Shown: piece by piece, positions 61,204 through 64,000 of the stretch
How positions within the stretch are numbered: the stretch's first letter is position 1
Layout of the letters: each line of letters begins with the position of its first letter
DNA from: Rhodanobacter sp. AS-Z3
GTDB taxonomy: Bacteria > Pseudomonadota > Gammaproteobacteria > Xanthomonadales > Rhodanobacteraceae
DNA length: 64,000 nucleotides
Direction of reading: 5' to 3'
Assembly: GCF_029224025.1 (NCBI RefSeq)
Contig: NZ_CP119392.1
Location: 171,501 to 235,500, forward strand
Translations under genes and position numbers: made by a program
Notes under the pieces: generated by a model
What the model was told of the DNA's origin: nothing
Seen by the model: the letters and a program-made list of their open reading frames with translations, nothing else
The model's database searches: none

Positions 61204-63726
61204 ATGCCAAACCACTTTCGTCTCACCCTGCTGACCGCCGCCATCAGCATGGCTGCCATCACCTCAGCCAACGCTACCTTGGCCAGCAGCAACGCCTTTG
61301 TCGCACTGAGCCAACACGCCACCCAGCTGCGTCGTGGTGACGTCATCAGCGGTCCGCTGGCGACTTCCCAGCCCATCCACATCGAGGTGGCGCTGAAACT
61401 GCGCAACCCCAGCCAGCTGCAAAGCTTCATCGCCACCGCCAGAACGTCGACGTTGTCGATGGCTCGGCATTCAATGCCGGCACCCGAGTTCGTTTCCAGC
61501 TATGCGCCGACGGCGACTCAGGCCAATAAAGTAGCCGCGTGGCTCAGGTCGGTCGGTTTCACCAACGTGCAGATCGCGCCCAACCGCATGCTGGTGTCGG
61601 CCGACGGTCGCGCCGACACCGCGCAAGCCGCCTTCAAGACCACGTTTGCCCAGGTGCGCACCCGCGAAGGCCGCATGGCCTTCATGCACAACGGTGATGT
61701 GCAGATCCCGGCCGCGTTGCAGGACAGCGTGCTGTCGGTGATCGGTTTGCAGAGCGTCCATCAGGCGCACACCTTTGCAGTGCCGATGCAGGCCAGCTAC
61801 ACCACCCAGGCGGTGACCGGCCACAACCCGACGGAATTCGCCTCGATCTACGGCGGCAGCGGCGTGGCCACGGCTGCGGGCGTGCCGGTAGGTATCGTCA
61901 CCCAGGGCAAGATCACCCAGACCATCACCGACCTCAACACCTTCACCGACAACGCCGGCCTGGCCCGGGTCACCACGCAGACGATCAACACCAACGGCAC
62001 CAGCACCGACACCAGCGGCCTGGGCGAGTGGAGCCTGGACAGCCAGGACGTTGTCGGCATGGCGGGTGGCCAGGTAGGCAGCCTGATCTTCTACAACATC
62101 CCGACTCTGTCCAACGCCAACCTCACGGCTGACTTCAACACCATCGTCAGCGCCAACGCGACCAAGATCATCAACGTGTCGCTGGGCGAATGCGAAACCA
62201 GTGCGCAGAGTGATGGCTCGGCCGCCGCACAGGACCAGATCTTCCAGCAGGCGGTGGCGCAGGGGCAGACCTTCTCGATCTCCACCGGCGACTCCGGCGC
62301 GGACGAATGCAGCGACGGCGGCGTGACGCCCAGCTGGCCATCTGCGTCGCAGTACGTGGTTGCCGTAGGCGGCACCACGCTGAATGCGTCAACCACCACC
62401 TGGAACAGCGCCACCGTGTGGGCCAGCGGCGGCGGCAGCTCCAGTACCTTCGAAGCACAGCCGAGCTGGCAGAACGGGGTGGCCCCGGGCAACAAGCGCG
62501 GCCTGCCGGATATCGCCTATGACGCCGATCCCAATTCGGGCTCGAAGATCATTGTCAGCGGCGCTACCCAGCAGTACGGCGGCACCAGCCTTGCCGCACC
62601 ACTGTTCGCGGGTGCGTGGGCGCGCATGATCGCCATCAAGGGTTCCAGCATTGGCTTTGCCGCACCGCTGCTGTACCAGTTGCCGGCCTCCGCCTTCCAC
62701 GACATCACGTCAGGCAACAACGGCGGCGAGACCGCCAGCGCCGGATATGACCTGGCCACCGGCCGCGGCGAGCTGATCATCAGTGCTGCCGCCAACGGCC
62801 TCGGCGGCGGCAGCAGCAACGTTCCACCGGTCGCCAACTTCGGTGACGTGGTCAACGGGCTTGCGGTGAGCTTCACCGATAGCTCCACCGACAGCGACGG
62901 CAATATTGCGTCACGCTCGTGGAACTTCGGCGACGGCAGCACCTCGACCGCTACCAATCCAAGCCACACCTACGCCGCCGCGGGTACGTATACGGTGTCG
63001 CTGCAGGTGACCGACAACGCCGGCGCCAGCAACACCAAGACGGCATCGGTGACGGTCGCTTCCGCCGGTGGCGGTGGTGGCAACGTGTTGCAGAACGGCG
63101 TGGCACTCACCGGCCAGGCCGCTGGCACGGGTGCACAGCTTGCCTACACCGTGGTGATTCCAGCGGGCGCCAGCAACCTGGTGATTTCCGAGTCCGGCGG
63201 CACCGGCGATGCGGATCTGTACACGAAGTTCGGTTCCGCGCCGACCCTGTCCAGCTACGACTGCCGCCCGTATATCACCGGCAACAATGAGAGCTGCAGT
63301 GTGGCCGCACCGCAGGCAGGCACCTACTACGTCATGTTGAATGGGTATGCCGCGTTCTCCGGCGTCAGCGTCAAGGCGACCTGGACAACGGGTAGCGGCG
63401 GCGGCACCGGTGGCACCGTGCTGCAGAACGGTGTGCCGGTAACCGGCCTGCACGCCACCAAGAACAACGCCGTGAACTACACCATGGTGGTGCCGGCTGG
63501 CGCCACCAACGTGCACTTCGCACTCTCAGGCGGCACCGGCGATGCCGACATGTATGTGAAGCTCGGCTCGGCACCGACCACCAGCAGCTATGACTGCCGT
63601 CCGTACGTGGCCGGCAACAGCGAAACCTGCAACTTCTCATCGTCCACCGGTGGCACGTACTACATCATGGTCCGTGCCTACAGTTCTTACACCGGCGTCA
63701 CCCTGTCCGGCAGCTACACGCCGTAG
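61204..63726 (+). CDS. secreted S53 (sedolisin/xanthomonalisin-like) peptidase with PKD and two PPC-like domains
   Basis: An 840-residue serine-carboxyl protease, active at acid pH in its family. A signal peptide (LLTAAISMAAITSANA) precedes an activation pro-domain (about residues 30-190), then the catalytic domain: E275 and D279 (GLGEWSLDSQ), oxyanion D363 (STGDSGADE) and nucleophile S462 (YGGTSLAAP), with the sedolisin Glu/Asp spacing of four. A calcium-site-like DLATGRGELI ends the domain. Then a PKD domain (about 535-620; SWNFGDGSTS, NPSHTYAAAGTYTVSL) and two PPC-like repeats (about 625-725 and 735-838; both contain GGTGDAD and SYDCRPY). It should be secreted by a type II system. GGGAG precedes the ATG. 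Confidence 0.94.
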   Translation: MPNHFRLTLLTAAISMAAITSANATLASSNAFVALSQHATQLRRGDVISGPLATSQPIHIEVALKLRNPSQLQSFIATARTSTLSMARHSMPAPEFVSSYAPTATQANKVAAWLRSVGFTNVQIAPNRMLVSADGRADTAQAAFKTTFAQVRTREGRMAFMHNGDVQIPAALQDSVLSVIGLQSVHQAHTFAVPMQASYTTQAVTGHNPTEFASIYGGSGVATAAGVPVGIVTQGKITQTITDLNTFTDNAGLARVTTQTINTNGTSTDTSGLGEWSLDSQDVVGMAGGQVGSLIFYNIPTLSNANLTADFNTIVSANATKIINVSLGECETSAQSDGSAAAQDQIFQQAVAQGQTFSISTGDSGADECSDGGVTPSWPSASQYVVAVGGTTLNASTTTWNSATVWASGGGSSSTFEAQPSWQNGVAPGNKRGLPDIAYDADPNSGSKIIVSGATQQYGGTSLAAPLFAGAWARMIAIKGSSIGFAAPLLYQLPASAFHDITSGNNGGETASAGYDLATGRGELIISAAANGLGGGSSNVPPVANFGDVVNGLAVSFTDSSTDSDGNIASRSWNFGDGSTSTATNPSHTYAAAGTYTVSLQVTDNAGASNTKTASVTVASAGGGGGNVLQNGVALTGQAAGTGAQLAYTVVIPAGASNLVISESGGTGDADLYTKFGSAPTLSSYDCRPYITGNNESCSVAAPQAGTYYVMLNGYAAFSGVSVKATWTTGSGGGTGGTVLQNGVPVTGLHATKNNAVNYTMVVPAGATNVHFALSGGTGDADMYVKLGSAPTTSSYDCRPYVAGNSETCNFSSSTGGTYYIMVRAYSSYTGVTLSGSYTP

Positions 63727-63781
63727 TCCAGCAGAAACCTGCGGTGCGCACGGATGCGCACCGGCAATGCAGGCATGGACG

Positions 63782-63810
63782 GGCCCGGTCGGCAACGACC
63801 GGGCCTCTTT
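63782..63810 (+). terminator. intrinsic terminator of the S53 peptidase gene
   Basis: GGCCCGGTCG (63782-63791) pairs with CGACCGGGCC (63796-63805) around a GCAA tetraloop, followed by TCTTT. It is 55 bases after the stop codon. Confidence 0.9.
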
Positions 63811-63973
63811 GCATCTGGACGTCCATTTCCCCGCGAGACCCGAGCGGCGAACGGAAGCCATCCCGCCGAAAGCCGAAGCTGTCGAGCGACGCAAGCAACA
63901 CGCCAGACCCGGCCGCGAGCTGACACCAGCCACGACGTTGTATGGTTGGCCTTCCGACCGAAGGATATTCGCG

Positions 63974-64000
63974 ATGCGCCGAACCACGCCCATGCTTTCC
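63974..64000 (+). CDS. 5' end of a gene cut by the window edge
   Basis: An ATG at 63974 has AAGGA (63961-63965) eight bases upstream and opens a frame of nine codons (MRRTTPMLS) to the window end. The ribosome site, the position just past the terminator and the basic first residues (perhaps a signal peptide) support a real start; the product cannot be identified. Confidence 0.55.

Overview
The window looks like the chromosome of a high-GC gammaproteobacterium of the Xanthomonadales, most likely Rhodanobacteraceae (Rhodanobacter/Dyella/Frateuria-like). This is inferred from gene content and order and not from any search: the block EngB - cytochrome c4 - two tandem DsbA-like proteins - EEP-family phosphatase, the YcgL plus large ankyrin protein pair, a xanthomonalisin-like S53 peptidase, and TonB-dependent receptors. 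Genes are dense, many neighbours overlap by a 4-base ATGA, and there are no rRNA or tRNA genes, insertion sequences, phage genes or CRISPR arrays that I can see.

Region by region: (1) 1-9.4 kb holds a partial gene end, an AraC-type regulator and a four-gene same-strand cluster (parallel beta-helix lipoprotein, SO2930-type diheme cytochrome lipoprotein, TonB-dependent receptor, coniferyl-aldehyde-dehydrogenase-like enzyme), closed by a strong bidirectional terminator shared with a convergent FadL-type outer-membrane transporter. It reads as an uptake-and-oxidation locus for an unidentified, possibly hydrophobic, compound. (2) 9.6-22.2 kb is mixed housekeeping and signalling: YcgL, a 1144-residue membrane-anchored ankyrin protein, a KefB/C-like antiporter, an HDOD-receiver-GGDEF protein, an M3 dipeptidyl carboxypeptidase lipoprotein, BioD, a TMEM175-like channel and free-methionine-sulfoxide reductase. 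(3) 22.4-30.0 kb is an arsenosugar-type operon on the minus strand: TVP38/flavin disulfide reductase fusion, DUF3047 protein, ArsS, ArsM, two glycosyltransferases, and at its end a phosphate transporter gene reduced by an internal deletion; a sigma factor gene lies just upstream.

(4) 30.2-48.3 kb: sterol desaturase family protein, EngB, cytochrome c4, two DsbA-like lipoproteins, EEP-family phosphatase, a membrane GH17-like glucanase, soluble lytic transglycosylase, an NDUFA9-like protein, two divergent TPR-sulfotransferases, CCA-adding enzyme, an LTA-synthase-like phosphoglycerol transferase and a VanZ-like protein. (5) 48.3-60.4 kb: MidA/NDUFAF7-like methyltransferase, a TonB-dependent receptor preceded by a near-perfect Zur box (so probably zinc responsive), pterin/folate genes (pteridine reductase, folK, folB) interleaved with membrane proteins, an MscS channel, DbpA helicase, glutaminyl cyclase and a flavoprotein. 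(6) 60.4-64 kb: a 785-base less GC-rich non-coding stretch with inverted repeats, a secreted S53 peptidase with PKD and two PPC-like domains, a terminator, and the start of another gene.

The most interesting parts are the arsenosugar operon with its accessory fusion enzyme and decayed transporter, the beta-helix/diheme cytochrome/TonB receptor/aldehyde dehydrogenase cluster, and the Zur-box receptor. Start codons were chosen by ribosome binding site and signal peptide; where that moves the start inside a longer open frame this is stated.
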